DNA from: Pseudomonas gozinkensis
GTDB lineage: Bacteria; Pseudomonadota; Gammaproteobacteria; Pseudomonadales; Pseudomonadaceae
Direction: 5' to 3'
Assembly (NCBI RefSeq): GCF_014863585.1
Contig: NZ_CP062253.1
Location: forward strand, 372,001 to 436,000
Length of the DNA: 64,000 nt
The position numbers and the translations under genes were made by a program. The notes beneath the pieces are model-generated. The model searched no databases. It had not been told where the DNA came from and was given only the letters and a program-made list of their open reading frames with translations. This document shows positions 7,165 through 15,634 of the stretch, in pieces. The first letter of the stretch is position 1. Every line of letters starts with the position of its first letter.

Positions 7165-7834
7165 CGACGCGCAGCCAACGTTCCAGCAGCTTGAAGCCGC
7201 GAACCAGCACGTAGGCCATCACCAGATAGAACACCCCGGCCGCAAAGAAAATTTCCACCGGCAAATAAGTGCGGGCAATGATCGTACGGGCCATGCCGGT
7301 CAGTTCCAGCAACGTCACGGTACTGGCCAGGGCACTGGCCTTGAGCATCAGGATCACTTCGTTGCTGTAGGCCGGCAGGCCGATGCGCGCGGCACGCGGC
7401 AGGATGATGTAGAACAGCGCTTTCGGCCGGGACATGCCCAGCGCACGCGCCGCTTCGATCTCGCCCGGCGGAATCGCCTGGATCGCGCCGCGCAGGATCT
7501 CGGCGATGTACGCCGCGGTATGCAGGGTCATGGTCGCGGTCGCGCACCAGAACGGATCGCGCAGGTACGGCCACATCGAGCTGTTGCGCACCGCGTCGAA
7601 CTGAGCCAGGCCGTAGTAGACCAGGAACAGTTGAACCAGCAACGGCGTGCCACGGAAAAAGAAGATGTAGGCGTAGGGGAAAGCGCGCACGTACCAGAGC
7701 TTCGAAGAACGGGCGATGCCCAGCGGAATCGCCAGCAGCAAACCGGCGATCACGGCGATGGCCACCAGTTCCAGGGTCAGCGTCGCGCCTTGGGCCAGTT
7801 TCGGCAGCCACTTGATGATGACTTCCCAATTCAT
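7145..7834 (-). CDS. ABC transporter permease for basic amino acids (HisM-like)
   Basis: A 229-residue inner-membrane permease starting at ATG 7834 (MNWEVIIKWLPKLAQG). It has about five hydrophobic segments and the EAA loop EIEAARALGMSRPKALFYIILPRAAR (near residues 140-165), which contacts the ATPase. FFFRGTPLLVQLFLVYYG is the conserved polar amino-acid permease motif. The start overlaps the stop of the preceding permease as ATGA, so the two are translationally coupled and probably form a heterodimer. Substrate (arginine, lysine, ornithine or histidine) is inferred from the whole cluster. Confidence 0.92.
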   Translation of the reverse strand: MNWEVIIKWLPKLAQGATLTLELVAIAVIAGLLLAIPLGIARSSKLWYVRAFPYAYIFFFRGTPLLVQLFLVYYGLAQFDAVRNSSMWPYLRDPFWCATATMTLHTAAYIAEILRGAIQAIPPGEIEAARALGMSRPKALFYIILPRAARIGLPAYSNEVILMLKASALASTVTLLELTGMARTIIARTYLPVEIFFAAGVFYLVMAYVLVRGFKLLERWLRVDACQGR

Positions 7835-8526
7835 TGAGCGCTCCTCGCGAAGCCGCGTGCGGCGCGTTTTTCCAGCAGGTGCATGCCGATCATCGCCAGC
7901 ACGGTCAGGCACAGGTACATGAGCGCCGCCACCATATAGAAGGTGAATGGCTGCTTGGACACGGTCACGCCGATCTGCGCGTGGCGCATGATTTCTTCCA
8001 GACCGATGACCGACACCAGCGCGGTGTCTTTCATCAGGATCATGAACAGGTTGCCCAGACCGGGCAGGGCGATGCGCCACATTTGCGGCATGATCAGCTT
8101 GGTGAAGATCCGCCATTTCGACAGGCCCAGGGCCACGCCGGCCTCACGGTGGCCTTTGGGAATGGCGAGGATCGCGCCACGAAACACTTCCGTGGCGTAG
8201 GCGCCGAAGCACAGGCCCAGCGCGATGACGCCGGCAGCGAAGGCGCTGAGTTCCAGTTCGGGATTGCCGAGGAACTCTCCGAGCGCGCGCATGGCGTTGA
8301 CTGTACCGAAGTAGATCAACAGCACCCAGAGCAATTCCGGGACGCCACGCACCAGGGTCGAATAGGTTCCGCCAAGCCATTGCAACGGCTTGTACGGGGA
8401 AGTCTTGGCCAAGGCGCCGAGCAGACCGAGCACCAGCCCCAGGCACAGGGCCGAGAGTGCCAGTTTGACGGTCATCAGCGCGCCGGCGAAGAGCGCCGGG
8501 CCGAATCCGTAGAGGTCGATAATCAT
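7831..8526 (-). CDS. ABC transporter permease for basic amino acids (HisQ-like)
   Basis: A 231-residue inner-membrane protein beginning MIIDLYGFGPALFAGALMT. LVRGVPELLWVLLIYFG and the EAA loop HREAGVALGLSKWRIFTKLIMPQ (about 140-163) mark it as a HisQ/HisM-type permease. It lies 78 bp downstream of the binding-protein gene, with a strong hairpin in the gap, and overlaps the second permease by 4 bases. Confidence 0.92.
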   Translation of the reverse strand: MIIDLYGFGPALFAGALMTVKLALSALCLGLVLGLLGALAKTSPYKPLQWLGGTYSTLVRGVPELLWVLLIYFGTVNAMRALGEFLGNPELELSAFAAGVIALGLCFGAYATEVFRGAILAIPKGHREAGVALGLSKWRIFTKLIMPQMWRIALPGLGNLFMILMKDTALVSVIGLEEIMRHAQIGVTVSKQPFTFYMVAALMYLCLTVLAMIGMHLLEKRAARGFARSAQ

Positions 8527-8560
8527 GGATTTCTTTTCAAATCGCGGCAGGCAAGGCCGG

Positions 8561-8592
8561 GGATCGGCGCCGTCATGTAACGGCGCCGATCC
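8561..8592. promoter_or_regulatory. Strong intercistronic hairpin between binding-protein and permease genes
   Basis: A perfect 13-bp stem, GGATCGGCGCCGT / ACGGCGCCGATCC, with loop CATGTA. It begins 12 bp downstream of the binding-protein stop. Such hairpins in importer operons protect the binding-protein mRNA or attenuate the permease genes, giving excess binding protein. Confidence 0.75.
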
Positions 8593-8604
8593 GGCAGGTC
8601 AGGA

Positions 8605-9351
8605 TCAGTAGATGCTGAACGGGAAGTACTTGTCGTTGATTTTCTTGTAGGTGCCGTCGGCAACGATTTCCTTCAGCGCGGCGTTCAGCTTCTCGCGGAT
8701 CGGGTCGCCTTTGCGTACAGCGATACCGATCTTGTCGCTTTCTTCCACCGGGTCGCCCTTGAATTCGTAAGGCTTGCCGGCGTCGCTTTTCAGCCACTCG
8801 TAGTTGACGTATTTGTCGGCGAGGATGCCGTCCAGACGACCGGAGGTCAGGTCGAGGTAGGCGTTTTCCTGGGTGTCGTAGAGTTTCACTTCGACGCCCG
8901 GCATGTTGTCTTCCATGAAGGTGCCAGCGAGGGTCGCACGCTGGGCACCGATCACTTTGCCTTTGAGGGAGTCCTTGTCGGTCTTGAACTCTTTATCCTT
9001 CGGCGCGATGAATTGCAGTTTGTTGGAGTAGTACGGGTCGGTGAAGTCCACCGCTTGCTTGCGCTCGTCGGTGATCGACATCGAGGAGATCAGGAAGTCG
9101 AACTTCTTGGCGTTCAGGGCCGGGATGATGCCGTCCCAGTCGGAGGTGACCACGGAGCATTCAACTTTCATCTTGGCGCACAGAGCGTCGCCGATGTCTT
9201 TGTCGAAGCCGACGACGTTACCGCTGGCGTCTTTGTTGTTGAACGGCGGGTAAGCCGCTTCGATGCCCATCTTCAGGGTCTCGGCCATGGCACCGGCGCT
9301 GAACGCGAGGGTGACGGCGGCGGCCAGGAAGACCTTTTTGTAGTTCTGCAT
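8605..9351 (-). CDS. Periplasmic binding protein for basic amino acids
   Basis: A 248-residue class II-type solute-binding protein (SBP_bac_3). Residues 1-23 are a signal peptide (MQNYKKVFLAAAVTLAFSAG, cleavage after AMA). LKMGIEAAYPPFNNKDASG (strand 1), GFDKDIGDALCAKM (the lysine/arginine/ornithine-binding signature, about 49-62), DWDGIIPALNAKKFD and SSMSITDERKQAVDFTDPYY follow in family order; GAQRATLAGTFME forms the second lobe. Length is normal. It would deliver ligand to the two permeases downstream. Confidence 0.93.
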   Translation of the reverse strand: MQNYKKVFLAAAVTLAFSAGAMAETLKMGIEAAYPPFNNKDASGNVVGFDKDIGDALCAKMKVECSVVTSDWDGIIPALNAKKFDFLISSMSITDERKQAVDFTDPYYSNKLQFIAPKDKEFKTDKDSLKGKVIGAQRATLAGTFMEDNMPGVEVKLYDTQENAYLDLTSGRLDGILADKYVNYEWLKSDAGKPYEFKGDPVEESDKIGIAVRKGDPIREKLNAALKEIVADGTYKKINDKYFPFSIY

Positions 9352-9364
9352 GCGGGTAGCTCCG

Positions 9365-10138
9365 TTAGCGGTTGCTGGACATGAATTGTTTGCAGCGCGC
9401 CGAAAGCGGGTTTTCGAACACCTGCTGTGGCGATCCTTGCTCTTCTACCAGGCCCTGGTGGAGGAACACCACTTCGCTGGAGACCTGACGGGCGAAGCCC
9501 ATTTCATGGGTCACGAGCAGCATGGTGCGGCCTTCTTCGGCCAATGCGCGGATGACATTAAGTACTTCCTGGACCATTTCCGGGTCAAGGGCGGAGGTGG
9601 GCTCGTCGAACAGGATCACCTTGGGCTGCATCGCCAGCGTACGGGCAATCGCCGCGCGCTGTTGCTGGCCGCCGGACAGTTGCGCCGGGTAGGCGTGGCG
9701 CTTGTCGGCGATGCCGACCTTGGCCAGCAGCGCTTCGGCGACTTCGATGGCTTCGGCCTTGCTCTGGCCGAGCACGCGGCGCGGGGCTTCGATGATGTTG
9801 TCGAGCACGCTCATGTGCGGCCACAGATTAAAGTTTTGAAACACAAAACCAATCTCGGAGCGCAGGCGGTTGATCTGCTTGCCGTCGGCGGCAACCAGTT
9901 CGCCATTCTTGGCGGCCTTGAGCTTGAGTTCTTCCCCGGCGACCAGGATCTGGCCCTGGTGCGGGTTTTCCAACAGGTTGATGCAACGCAGGAACGTGGA
10001 CTTGCCGGAACCGGAGGAACCCAGGATCGAGATCACATCGCCGTCGCGGGCGGTCAGCGAGATGCCTTTGAGCACCTCAAGCTGTCCGTAGCGTTTGTGC
10101 AAGTTGCGGATTTCAAGCGCGGGCGTGGCCTCAGCCAT
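9365..10138 (-). CDS. ABC transporter ATP-binding protein for basic amino acids (HisP-like)
   Basis: A 257-residue ATPase. Walker A GSSGSGKST (about 39-47), Q-loop FVFQNFNLWPHMSV, signature LSGGQQQR (about 154-161), Walker B KVILFDEPTSALDPE and the switch His in LLVTHEMGFA are all present. The insertion between Walker A and Q-loop (ELKLKAAKNGELVAADG) is typical of HisP/ArtP-type proteins. First gene of the operon; the binding-protein start is 13 bp downstream. Confidence 0.94.
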   Translation of the reverse strand: MAEATPALEIRNLHKRYGQLEVLKGISLTARDGDVISILGSSGSGKSTFLRCINLLENPHQGQILVAGEELKLKAAKNGELVAADGKQINRLRSEIGFVFQNFNLWPHMSVLDNIIEAPRRVLGQSKAEAIEVAEALLAKVGIADKRHAYPAQLSGGQQQRAAIARTLAMQPKVILFDEPTSALDPEMVQEVLNVIRALAEEGRTMLLVTHEMGFARQVSSEVVFLHQGLVEEQGSPQQVFENPLSARCKQFMSSNR

Positions 10139-10690
10139 GTGCGTTCCTCATATATGTTGCGCTCCTGCTGTTGGTTGGCCTTCCTGGCGAGGCGGCCAAG
10201 CTAGCATAGCGTTTCAATGGCAGCCAACAGCGCTACGAGCGGTAAACGGATGGCGTGTGGCAGGTTGTCGCATCGGCGCAGCAGACTGTCGCCCCATCAA
10301 CAACCGAACGGGTGTTTGAACGTGGATTCCCGTGGGTGTCGCGTAAAAAAAGGCGCGATGTTGCCACCTTTGGCGGGGTGTTGGAAGCGCTATCCGGCCG
10401 AACGTTCCTCATTCGCCCTTTTATTGTGCATCCCGTACTTTTTCAGTGTGTTTCTGGTGCGCTCGTTCGTTTGAAAAGTGAGTCGCAGGGTAACGCTTTG
10501 GCGAAAGGCCAGTATTCTCAAGGACTTGCGATGACTGTCCGGTCGCGCTGAAAGCCGCAGGCCAGAAGAGCTTGAAACATTTTGGCGCAATTATTGCGTG
10601 CAGAATCTGGAACGCCCCGTTGGATTCTTTTTACGAGAAGGAACGCCAGACGGGCCGGACGCAATCGCTTTCCTCGCAAAGGTAGTTTCA
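10139..10690. other. Divergent promoter region between amino-acid importer and permease
   Basis: About 550 bp separating the leftward importer operon from the rightward permease. Open frames inside it are unrecognisable and lack good ribosome sites. A G+C drop with A/T runs near 10345-10352 and 10436-10460 suggests promoter DNA, but no clear -35/-10 pair could be assigned. Confidence 0.5.
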
Positions 10691-12082
10691 ATGAGCAGTA
10701 CCCAAAGCTCCAATGGCCTCGAACAGGGGCTCAAACCGCGTCATGTGACCATGCTGTCGATCGCCGGGGTGATCGGTGCAGGTCTGTTCGTAGGCTCCGG
10801 CCACGCCATCGCCGCTGCCGGTCCCGCTGTTCTGCTGGCTTACGCCGCTGCCGGCGCGCTGGTTGTGCTCGTGATGCGCATGCTCGGCGAAATGGCGGTT
10901 GCCTCGCCTGACACCGGCTCCTTCTCGACTTACGCCGACCGTGCCATCGGGCATTGGGCCGGTTTCACCATCGGCTGGCTGTACTGGTGGTTCTGGGTAT
11001 TGGTGATTCCGCTGGAAGCCAACGCCGCCGCTACCATCCTGCACGCGTGGTTCCCGAGTGTGGAAATCTGGGCCTTCGCGCTGATCATCACCATGCTGCT
11101 GACGGTGACCAACCTGTTCAGCGTGAAAAACTACGGTGAGTTCGAATTCTGGTTCGCCCTGCTTAAGGTCGTGGCGATCATCGGTTTCATCATTCTCGGC
11201 GTCGCGGCCATTTTCGGCTTCCTGCCGAACAGCCAGGTCAGCGGCGTTTCGCACATCTTCGACACCCAGGGCTTCCTGCCAAACGGCATGGGCGCAGTAT
11301 TGGGCGCGATCCTGACCACCATGTTCTCCTTCATGGGTACCGAGATCGTGACCATCGCGGCCGCGGAATCGAAGAATCCTGGCAAGCAGATCTCCAAGGC
11401 CACCAACTCGGTGATCTGGCGGATCGGCCTGTTCTACCTCGTATCGATCTTCATCGTTGTGGCCCTGGTGCCATGGAACGATCCGGTTCTGGCCAGCCTC
11501 GGCTCCTACCAGACTGTGCTTGAGCGTATGGGCATCCCGAACGCCAAGATGATCGTTGATATCGTGGTACTGGTCGCTGTGACCAGCTGCCTGAACTCGG
11601 CGCTGTACACCTCTTCGCGCATGCTGTTCTCCCTCGGCAAGCGTGGCGATGCTCCGGCCATGGCAACCCGCACCAACAAGAGCGGCACCCCTTACTGGGC
11701 GGTGATGCTGTCCACTGGCGCAGCGTTCCTGTGCACCTTCGCCAACTACGTGGCCCCGGCTGCGGTGTTCGAGTTCCTGCTGGCCAGCTCGGGCGCCATC
11801 GCGCTGCTGGTGTACCTGGTGATCGCGATTTCACAACTGCGCATGCGTAAACAGCGCATGGCTCGCGGCGAGAAAATCGTCTTCAGCATGTGGCTGTTCC
11901 CGGGCCTGACTTACGCGGTGATCGCGTTCATCGTGGCGGCCCTGACCATCATGTTGTTCCAGGATGCCCACCGCGTGGAAATCCTCGCGACCGGCCTGCT
12001 GAGTCTGGTCGTAGTAGCTACCGGTCTGCTGGTAGCTCGCCGTCGCAAGGCGGAAAACCGTGGTGCGGCAGTTCTGAACTGA
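10691..12082 (+). CDS. gabP: Amino-acid permease of the APC family, GABA-permease type
   Basis: A 463-residue inner-membrane transporter from ATG 10691 (MSSTQSSNGLEQGLKPRHVT). It has twelve hydrophobic segments; the first contains the substrate-binding IAGVIGAGLFVGSG, followed by the amino-acid permease stretch GEMAVASPDTGSFSTYADRA. TEIVTIAAAESKNPGKQISKA (about 225-245) is the APC consensus. Sequence style is closest to the GabP/AnsP-like proton symporters for GABA and related amino acids; the exact substrate is inference. The frame is open upstream to 10598, but the ATG matches family starts. Ends before a strong terminator. Confidence 0.82.
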   Translation: MSSTQSSNGLEQGLKPRHVTMLSIAGVIGAGLFVGSGHAIAAAGPAVLLAYAAAGALVVLVMRMLGEMAVASPDTGSFSTYADRAIGHWAGFTIGWLYWWFWVLVIPLEANAAATILHAWFPSVEIWAFALIITMLLTVTNLFSVKNYGEFEFWFALLKVVAIIGFIILGVAAIFGFLPNSQVSGVSHIFDTQGFLPNGMGAVLGAILTTMFSFMGTEIVTIAAAESKNPGKQISKATNSVIWRIGLFYLVSIFIVVALVPWNDPVLASLGSYQTVLERMGIPNAKMIVDIVVLVAVTSCLNSALYTSSRMLFSLGKRGDAPAMATRTNKSGTPYWAVMLSTGAAFLCTFANYVAPAAVFEFLLASSGAIALLVYLVIAISQLRMRKQRMARGEKIVFSMWLFPGLTYAVIAFIVAALTIMLFQDAHRVEILATGLLSLVVVATGLLVARRRKAENRGAAVLN

Positions 12083-12091
12083 TCCGCAACG

Positions 12092-12146
12092 CGTAACGCA
12101 AAACGGCCGCTGTCAGTGATGACAAGCGGCCGTTTTACGTTACTGC
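12092..12146. terminator. Bidirectional terminator
   Basis: Long stem: AAAACGGCCGCT / AGCGGCCGTTTT, extended outward by CGTAACG / CGTTACG and inward by GTCA / TGAC. It separates the rightward permease from the leftward genes that follow. Confidence 0.9.
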
Positions 12147-12153
12147 GAGCGGT

Positions 12154-12606
12154 TTATTCGCTCTTCTCATCCGGCGCATCCAGCGACTGACCGTAGGTGT
12201 CCAGCGCAATCCCGAAATCGCTGATGAACTCCGGCTCACTCAGCCAGGCCTGGGCGGTCTCGCGGTCCATGCCATCGGCCCACATGCGGTAGTCGATCAG
12301 CATGTCGGCGGCCAGATGGGTGGCGGCCATGCCTTCGTTTTCGGCGTTTTCCATGTCCAGCAGTTCAGGATGATCGACGATGATGAACGCCAGCTCGCGG
12401 AGCAGCGTCAGGAGCATTTCGTTGCGGCTGACGGCTTCGGCGTCGCGCATCTTGCTGAACATCGCCAGGGTGTATTCCGGGATCGGCTCGGCGAGGTGAC
12501 CGAGGTCATCGTCCTGGGCCAGAGGTTTGCGACCGACCATGCGGATTTGCTTGGCTTTGGCCTTGGCGCGTTTGGCGCGTTTCTGCTGCTTGTTAAGGGA
12601 TGCCAT
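12154..12606 (-). CDS. Small protein with basic N-terminus, paralogue of the next gene
   Basis: A 150-residue soluble protein of unknown function. Residues 1-20 (MASLNKQQKRAKRAKAKAKQ) are strongly basic; the rest is acidic and helical, including FSKMRDAEAVSRNEMLLTLL and a conserved ADMLIDYRMWADGMDRETAQ stretch near 103-122. It begins 6 bp after the stop of its paralogue on the same strand, so the pair is one operon made by duplication. The basic leader could bind nucleic acid or ribosome; this is inference. No domain recognised. Confidence 0.75.
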   Translation of the reverse strand: MASLNKQQKRAKRAKAKAKQIRMVGRKPLAQDDDLGHLAEPIPEYTLAMFSKMRDAEAVSRNEMLLTLLRELAFIIVDHPELLDMENAENEGMAATHLAADMLIDYRMWADGMDRETAQAWLSEPEFISDFGIALDTYGQSLDAPDEKSE

Positions 12607-12612
12607 GGGAAC

Positions 12613-13026
12613 TCAGTTTTTCTGTTGGGTTTGTGCGGCGATCGCGTCGGACGCAGCCACATAATCTTTCTGGAAATCCGGCGATTCGATCCATGCCAGC
12701 GCGCCGGCCTCGTCGGTCTCGGTGGACCACTGACGGTACTCGATCAGCGCGGCGAGGATGAAATCCATTGCGCCTTCTTCGCCTTCCTGCTCGTACACCA
12801 GCTCCAGCAGCGGGTCTTCGAGGAACGCGGTACACAGGGCCTGCTGGCTGATCTTCTCGGCGTCGATCATTTTCTTGAACAGTTCGGTCAGATCCACCGA
12901 CTCGAAATCGATGCGGTCGTCGTTCGGGTCCAGCTCGACCGGCGCTTCCGCACGTTTGGTGCGGTTCTGCTTGGCCTTGGTCTTGGCCCGGGCGGCGCGT
13001 TTTTGCTGCTTGTTGGCGGAAGCCAT
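12613..13026 (-). CDS. Small protein with basic N-terminus, paralogue of the preceding gene
   Basis: A 137-residue protein from ATG 13026 (MASANKQQKRAARAKTKAKQ). The shared basic leader fixes this start over an in-frame one further upstream. The body aligns with the downstream neighbour: LFKKMIDAEKISQQALCTAF with FSKMRDAEAVSRNEMLLTLL, and ILAALIEYRQWSTETDEAGA with ADMLIDYRMWADGMDRETAQ. Function unknown. Confidence 0.75.
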   Translation of the reverse strand: MASANKQQKRAARAKTKAKQNRTKRAEAPVELDPNDDRIDFESVDLTELFKKMIDAEKISQQALCTAFLEDPLLELVYEQEGEEGAMDFILAALIEYRQWSTETDEAGALAWIESPDFQKDYVAASDAIAAQTQQKN

Positions 13027-13046
13027 GGTGTGTGTTCCGTGGTGCG

Positions 13047-13997
13047 TTAAAGGGCTTGGCTGCGTGGGATTTTGCGCCCCGGTGTGTCGGAGGCCAGTTT
13101 GCCGGTCTGCAGCCAGGTCAGAGCGATGGGCCATAGTGTGGCTTGGTATGCGCTGCGAAAAAAGGCGAAATGTCCGACTTGCTGTTCGCCGATGTCCTGC
13201 GGCTCGATTCGCAGGTGGGTCTTTTGCGCGTTGTGGAAGTAAGCGAGCAGGCGTTCGATGGCAGGAATAGTGCCGTAGGGATCGTCGCTGATGCTGATTG
13301 CCAGGGCTTTGGCCCGGACGTTGGTGAAGGGCAAGTCCGCCATCTTTCTACCGCTCGGGCGCTGCTCATAACGCGCGGCCGGCGTGCTCCAGTCGCGCAC
13401 CACACCGGCGGGCGTGTCTTCCAGCCAGCCAAGTCGTTTGCCCGGAAAGTAGCCACACAACAGCGTGACCAGCGGCATCAGCAGATGCCATTTGCCGAAC
13501 ATCCGCCAGCGGTGCTCGGGCGCGTAATCGCGCCAGTAAGCGAATTGCGCGCCTACGGTCACCAGTCGTCGGATTGTCTTTCCGGACGCCCCCAGGCCTG
13601 CTGCGCAGCCACCGAAGCTGTGTCCGACCACATCGATCGGTTGACCAGGAAACTCCCGCTGCGCGCGCTTGAGCATCGCCTCGAAATCCAGCGCGCCCCA
13701 ATCTGTCCACGAAGCCTGCAAATGCCTCATCGACTTCGGTCGCGACTCGCCAATGCCACGGTAGTCGTAAATGATCACGTCTAACCCATTGGCGAACAGA
13801 TACGCCGCGAAGCGCGAGTAGTGGCGGCAGCGCACGGACGTGGCGGCGTTGATGATCACCACGGGGCGCTGTGGGTCGGGCGAAGCGTGGCGCCAGGTGA
13901 AACCGCCGAGCAGATAGCCGTCGGTGGCGGGTTCGTGGAAGGGCTCGCTTTCTGCTGACAGCTGACTGAGTGGCAGTGTCGCGCTTTGTAGGTTCAT
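13047..13997 (-). CDS. Alpha/beta hydrolase
   Basis: A 316-residue alpha/beta-fold protein without signal peptide. VVIINAATSVRCRHYSRFA carries the oxyanion-region strand, VIIYDYRGIGESRP the next strand, and DVVGHSFGG (about 125-133) the nucleophile elbow with catalytic Ser. A likely acid is in ISISDDPYG (about 248-256) and the His in QVGHFAFFR (about 285). It resembles serine-hydrolase proteins of unknown substrate in Pseudomonas. ATG 13997 is preferred; a TTG at 14039 in the same frame would add 14 residues. It lies 20 bp upstream of the paralogue pair on the same strand. Confidence 0.82.
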   Translation of the reverse strand: MNLQSATLPLSQLSAESEPFHEPATDGYLLGGFTWRHASPDPQRPVVIINAATSVRCRHYSRFAAYLFANGLDVIIYDYRGIGESRPKSMRHLQASWTDWGALDFEAMLKRAQREFPGQPIDVVGHSFGGCAAGLGASGKTIRRLVTVGAQFAYWRDYAPEHRWRMFGKWHLLMPLVTLLCGYFPGKRLGWLEDTPAGVVRDWSTPAARYEQRPSGRKMADLPFTNVRAKALAISISDDPYGTIPAIERLLAYFHNAQKTHLRIEPQDIGEQQVGHFAFFRSAYQATLWPIALTWLQTGKLASDTPGRKIPRSQAL

Positions 13998-14039
13998 GGC
14001 GATCCAGACTTTCGGGGACGGGTCGAGGATGAACTTCAA

Positions 14040-14260
14040 GCGGGTGGGGATGCAATGAATTGAAGCGCAGTGAATTCCAGATTCGCAGGTTGATCAGGTT
14101 TCACTAATTCGAGACGCAGTGCGGCGCGAATCGTTGGTGGGGTTTTCTGTAGTCCTTTTCGTATCAACCGCAACTCCCAATCGTTCTAAAACCCACCCCG
14201 CAAGACAAAATCTAAAAAGAGGTAACGATTGGGTTCCGCGAGAGCCCGGGAGTCGTCCTC
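14040..14260. other. Intergenic region, divergent
   Basis: Separates the leftward hydrolase from the rightward secreted protein. An A-rich GGTAAC stretch with AAAAAGAGGTAAC near 14213-14225 precedes the latter. No gene seen. Confidence 0.4.
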
Positions 14261-14710
14261 ATGAAACGCGTTCTTTCATTTGTGCTGCCCGTTGCCGCTG
14301 CGGCAGTGCTGCTGTTTCCGATCATGGCGCAGGCCGCGAGTCTGGAACCGATCGACACTGCCGCTGTGCAGGTTCAGCAGCAAGAGCAAAACGGCGTTCG
14401 CTATCTGGCCGGCGGGATTGGTGAAGATGAGTCGAAAGCCATTCAGCAATCCGCGGGCTACAACCTGCACATGACCTTCGCCGTCGGCATGCAAAACCAG
14501 TACACCGCCGATGTCGACGTGATGATTCAGAAAGCTCCGGGCCAAACCGTGCTGACGCTGAATCAAACCGGGCCATTGGTGTACGTGCAGTTACCGCCCG
14601 GCAAGTACACGGTCGTCGCGACCCGCAATGGTGAAACTCGCCGGGATGCTGCGGAAATTGGCGGAGGTGCTGCGCGCAATCTGGTGTTCCACTGGAATGA
14701 CAACAGCTAG
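14261..14710 (+). CDS. Secreted protein with carboxypeptidase-regulatory-like domain
   Basis: 149 residues. Residues 1-25 are a signal peptide (MKRVLSFVLPVAAAAVLLFP, cleavage after AQA). The mature part is a small beta-sandwich; LVYVQLPPGKYTVVATRNGE (about 107-126) is the usual L-PPGxYxV strand pair of carboxypeptidase-regulatory-like domains. The periplasmic role is unknown. It is convergent with the small membrane-protein gene, overlapping by 4 bases. Confidence 0.75.
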   Translation: MKRVLSFVLPVAAAAVLLFPIMAQAASLEPIDTAAVQVQQQEQNGVRYLAGGIGEDESKAIQQSAGYNLHMTFAVGMQNQYTADVDVMIQKAPGQTVLTLNQTGPLVYVQLPPGKYTVVATRNGETRRDAAEIGGGAARNLVFHWNDNS

Positions 14711-15045
14711 CGTCGCCGACGGTCACGCCCGGGTGGCGTGACCGTCGCGGTGCGCCCCATCCAGATCAGTAGCCAGGCTGCGCTCGCCAGGAAGAGTGCA
14801 AAGATGCAGTGCGAGGCAACAGTGAACCAGAAGTCGAAGGATTGTTCGGCCTGTGAATACACGGCGAAGTGTTTCCCCCGCGCCATGTTGCTGATGCGTC
14901 CCTGAATCAGACCGTTCACCGTTTCATAGGCAAGCAGGCCGATGCAGAGGATCAGTACGATGCCAAGTGCGATCATCAGCCAATCGGTGCGTTTGATGGG
15001 TTGCTTGGGATGGGGCAGGGGGACGCGGGTTCTTTTCTGGTTCAT
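14707..15045 (-). CDS. Small two-pass membrane protein
   Basis: 112 residues with a basic N-terminus (MNQKRTRVPLPHPKQPIKRT), a first membrane segment WLMIALGIVLILCIGLLAYE, a soluble loop with RISNMARGKHFAVYS, a second segment FTVASHCIFALFLASAAWLL and a basic tail. Both ends are predicted cytoplasmic. No family recognised. Confidence 0.65.
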   Translation of the reverse strand: MNQKRTRVPLPHPKQPIKRTDWLMIALGIVLILCIGLLAYETVNGLIQGRISNMARGKHFAVYSQAEQSFDFWFTVASHCIFALFLASAAWLLIWMGRTATVTPPGRDRRRR

Positions 15046-15140
15046 CGCGGGGATGACCCTCTTCCGTAAGGGTTGAGCAACGTATCGCGAATTCCGACCT
15101 GCAAGATGGGCGGAATCGGGGCGTTATCAAATCGCAGGCA

Positions 15141-15176
15141 TAAAAAAACCCTGAATCTTGCGATTCAGGGTTTTCG
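15141..15176. terminator. Terminator of tRNA-Phe
   Basis: Stem ACCCTGAATC / GATTCAGGGT with loop TTGC. Read on the minus strand it is followed by a run of seven T. Confidence 0.9.
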
Positions 15177-15181
15177 GTATT

Positions 15182-15257
15182 TGGTGCCCAGAGACGGAAT
15201 CGAACCGCCGACACGGGGATTTTCAATCCCCTGCTCTACCGACTGAGCTATCTGGGC
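15182..15257 (-). tRNA. tRNA-Phe(GAA)
   Basis: 76 nt with encoded CCA. Acceptor GCCCAGA / TCTGGGC, anticodon arm GGGGA-TTGAAAA-TCCCC (anticodon GAA), T-arm GCGGTTCGATTCCGT. Confidence 0.97.
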
Positions 15258-15361
15258 AACGGGGCGCATTAAAAGGGTTTTTCGGATTTACGTCAACGAC
15301 TTTTTTAAAATTTCTTAAATTAATTCCGTCGCTTACGATCCGACCCCCGATTTCGCGGGGT
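15258..15361. other. Spacer between tRNA-Phe and yggX
   Basis: Contains an A+T-rich promoter-like stretch (TTTTTTAAAATTTCTTAAAT near 15301) for the leftward tRNA gene. No gene seen. Confidence 0.4.
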
Positions 15362-15634
15362 TTACTCTGCAGGCGGAACGTAGCCTTCGGCCTGAGCGTA
15401 TTCCTCGCCGGAGAAGTACTTGTCCATTTCGCCCTGAAGAAATTTGCGGTCTTCGGCGTTCATCATGTTCAGGCGTTTTTCGTTGATCAGCAGGGTCTGG
15501 TGTTTCTGCCAGTCAGCCCAGGCCTTGGCCGAGACGTGTTCGAAAATATCCTGGCCCTTGGCGCCCGGGTACGGTGGGCGCTCCAGACCTTCGAGTTGTT
15601 CTTTGTACTTGCGGCACATTACGGTGCGGGTCAT
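15362..15634 (-). CDS. yggX: Fe(2+)-trafficking / oxidative damage protection protein
   Basis: A 90-residue protein with all YggX landmarks: [17 protein letters not shown] with the conserved Cys at 7, [37 protein letters not shown] and [12 protein letters not shown]. The family protects Fe-S clusters from oxidants and is linked in Escherichia coli to MutY, an Fe-S enzyme; here its start overlaps the mutY stop by 4 bases, so the two are coupled. It is last in the asmA-mutY-yggX operon. Confidence 0.97.
   Translation of the reverse strand: MTRTVMCRKYKEQLEGLERPPYPGAKGQDIFEHVSAKAWADWQKHQTLLINEKRLNMMNAEDRKFLQGEMDKYFSGEEYAQAEGYVPPAE

Noticed and set aside
10255..10590. Small frames in the importer-permease spacer
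   Set aside because: No ribosome sites, no recognisable sequence, and they overlap each other on both strands.
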